Assembly: GCA_022561895.1 (NCBI GenBank)
Contig: JADFQH010000212.1
Coordinates: 1 to 5,703 of the forward strand
Direction of reading: 5' to 3'
Source: Methanobacteriota archaeon
Lineage (GTDB): Archaea > Halobacteriota > Halobacteria > Halobacteriales > Halalkalicoccaceae
Length of the DNA stretch: 5,703 nucleotides
The notes under the pieces are model-generated. The model was not told the DNA's origin. It was given only the letters and a program-made list of their open reading frames with translations, and ran no database searches. This document shows, piece by piece, positions 5,493-5,703 of this stretch. Every line of letters begins with the position of its first letter. Position 1 is the stretch's first letter. The position numbers were made by a program, and so were the translations under genes.

Positions 5493-5530
5493 CTCCTCGC
5501 GCGCGTACGCGCGTAATGGGGGCGATATAA
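5493..5530 (-). promoter_or_regulatory. Promoter and ribosome binding site of gene G
   Basis: On the minus strand TTATAT (5530-5525) is a good TATA match, predicting a transcript start near 5501. GAGGAG (5498-5493) then lies 10 bases before the GTG start codon at 5482, leaving a leader of about 20 bases. The agreement of box, Shine-Dalgarno and start codon is what fixes the gene G start. On the plus strand the same bases read ATATAA and could also serve the divergent gene at 5569. Confidence 0.55.
5500..5513. promoter_or_regulatory. Perfect 14-bp palindrome at the predicted gene G transcript start
   Basis: CGCGCGTACGCGCG is exactly self-complementary. It covers the expected start site of gene G, between its TATA-like box and its Shine-Dalgarno sequence. 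That position suits a dimeric repressor operator, though an alternating GC palindrome in GC-rich DNA may also arise without function or favour Z-DNA. Confidence 0.4.
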
Positions 5531-5568
5531 CCGGTTGATTGCCGGCACCCCTCCGTCACAATGACGGC

Positions 5569-5703
5569 ATGCAACGACGCACCGCTCCCCAACCCGTACC
5601 GATCCGCTCCTATGACGGCCTGGGCGTGCGCCTGCTGGCGATCTGCGAGAACTGCTGGCACACGGTCGAGCTCGACATTCCCGACCTGCTCCGCCGGCTC
5701 GGC
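5569..5703 (+). CDS. Hypothetical protein with C-x2-C motif (3'-partial)
   Basis: An open frame from the ATG at 5569 runs off the right edge with 45 residues visible. It has a short basic, Pro-rich start, then IRSYDGLGVRLLAICENC with Cys26 and Cys29, followed by WHTVELDIPDLLRRLG. A CxxC followed by His two residues later and a Leu/Asp helix is typical of small zinc-binding proteins, in which a second CxxC pair would follow beyond the edge. The pattern reminds me of small uncharacterised zinc-finger proteins common in alphaproteobacteria; that resemblance is from memory and unconfirmed. The overlapping ATG at 5561 opens another frame whose product is low-complexity and unlikely. There is no Shine-Dalgarno match. 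The gene diverges from gene G across an 86-base spacer. GC-rich third positions and the even amphipathic C-terminal part favour real coding. Confidence 0.6.
   Translation, partial: MQRRTAPQPVPIRSYDGLGVRLLAICENCWHTVELDIPDLLRRLG

Noticed and set aside
4691..5530. Plus-strand open frame of 279 residues opposite gene G
   Set aside because: Its Arg/Ala/Pro-rich product lacks recognisable features and it covers promoter and coding parts of gene G, which has a repeat structure and a matched TATA, Shine-Dalgarno and start.
5398..5661. Minus-strand open frame crossing the G promoter and the right-edge gene
   Set aside because: It overlaps two better-supported divergent genes and encodes an Arg/Ala-rich sequence without motifs.

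Overview
The window looks like chromosomal DNA from a haloarchaeon (class Halobacteria). It is GC-rich and its proteins are strongly acidic. Short TATA-like boxes (TTTAGAA, TTATAT) sit about 25-30 bases ahead of expected transcript starts, and Shine-Dalgarno matches (GGTGA, GGAGG, GAGGAG) precede several starts. The genus cannot be told from the sequence alone.

Left part, plus strand: the 3' portion of otsA (trehalose-6-phosphate synthase, cut by the left edge) overlaps otsB (trehalose-6-phosphate phosphatase) by 8 bases. Together they form the two-step OtsA-OtsB route from UDP- or ADP-glucose and glucose-6-phosphate to trehalose, a compatible solute. After a promoter-like block comes a 51-residue four-cysteine zinc-ribbon microprotein. 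It ends one base from the next, convergent gene.

Right two thirds, minus strand: four genes read leftward, called G, F, E and D here (5482 to 2438). G is a 234-residue protein of repeated tryptophan-bearing amphipathic helices with an internal duplication. F, E and D form a family: a short N-terminal motif, then a glycine-every-fourth-residue helix (five or six Gly-x-x-x steps), then a very long Asp/Glu/Ser tail. F is the minimal form. E carries an extra beta-rich domain between helix and tail. D carries extra helices before the tail and a SAP/Rho-N-like module after it. None has a visible signal peptide or ordinary transmembrane segment, so all are probably cytoplasmic. I do not recognise this cassette. 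It is the best candidate here for an undescribed system, perhaps a membrane- or granule-associated scaffold, but that function is inference only.

Right edge: the start of a plus-strand gene with a C-x-x-C motif, divergent from G. The roughly 86-base spacer holds a TATA-like element readable both ways, and a perfect 14-bp palindrome lies at the expected transcript start of G.
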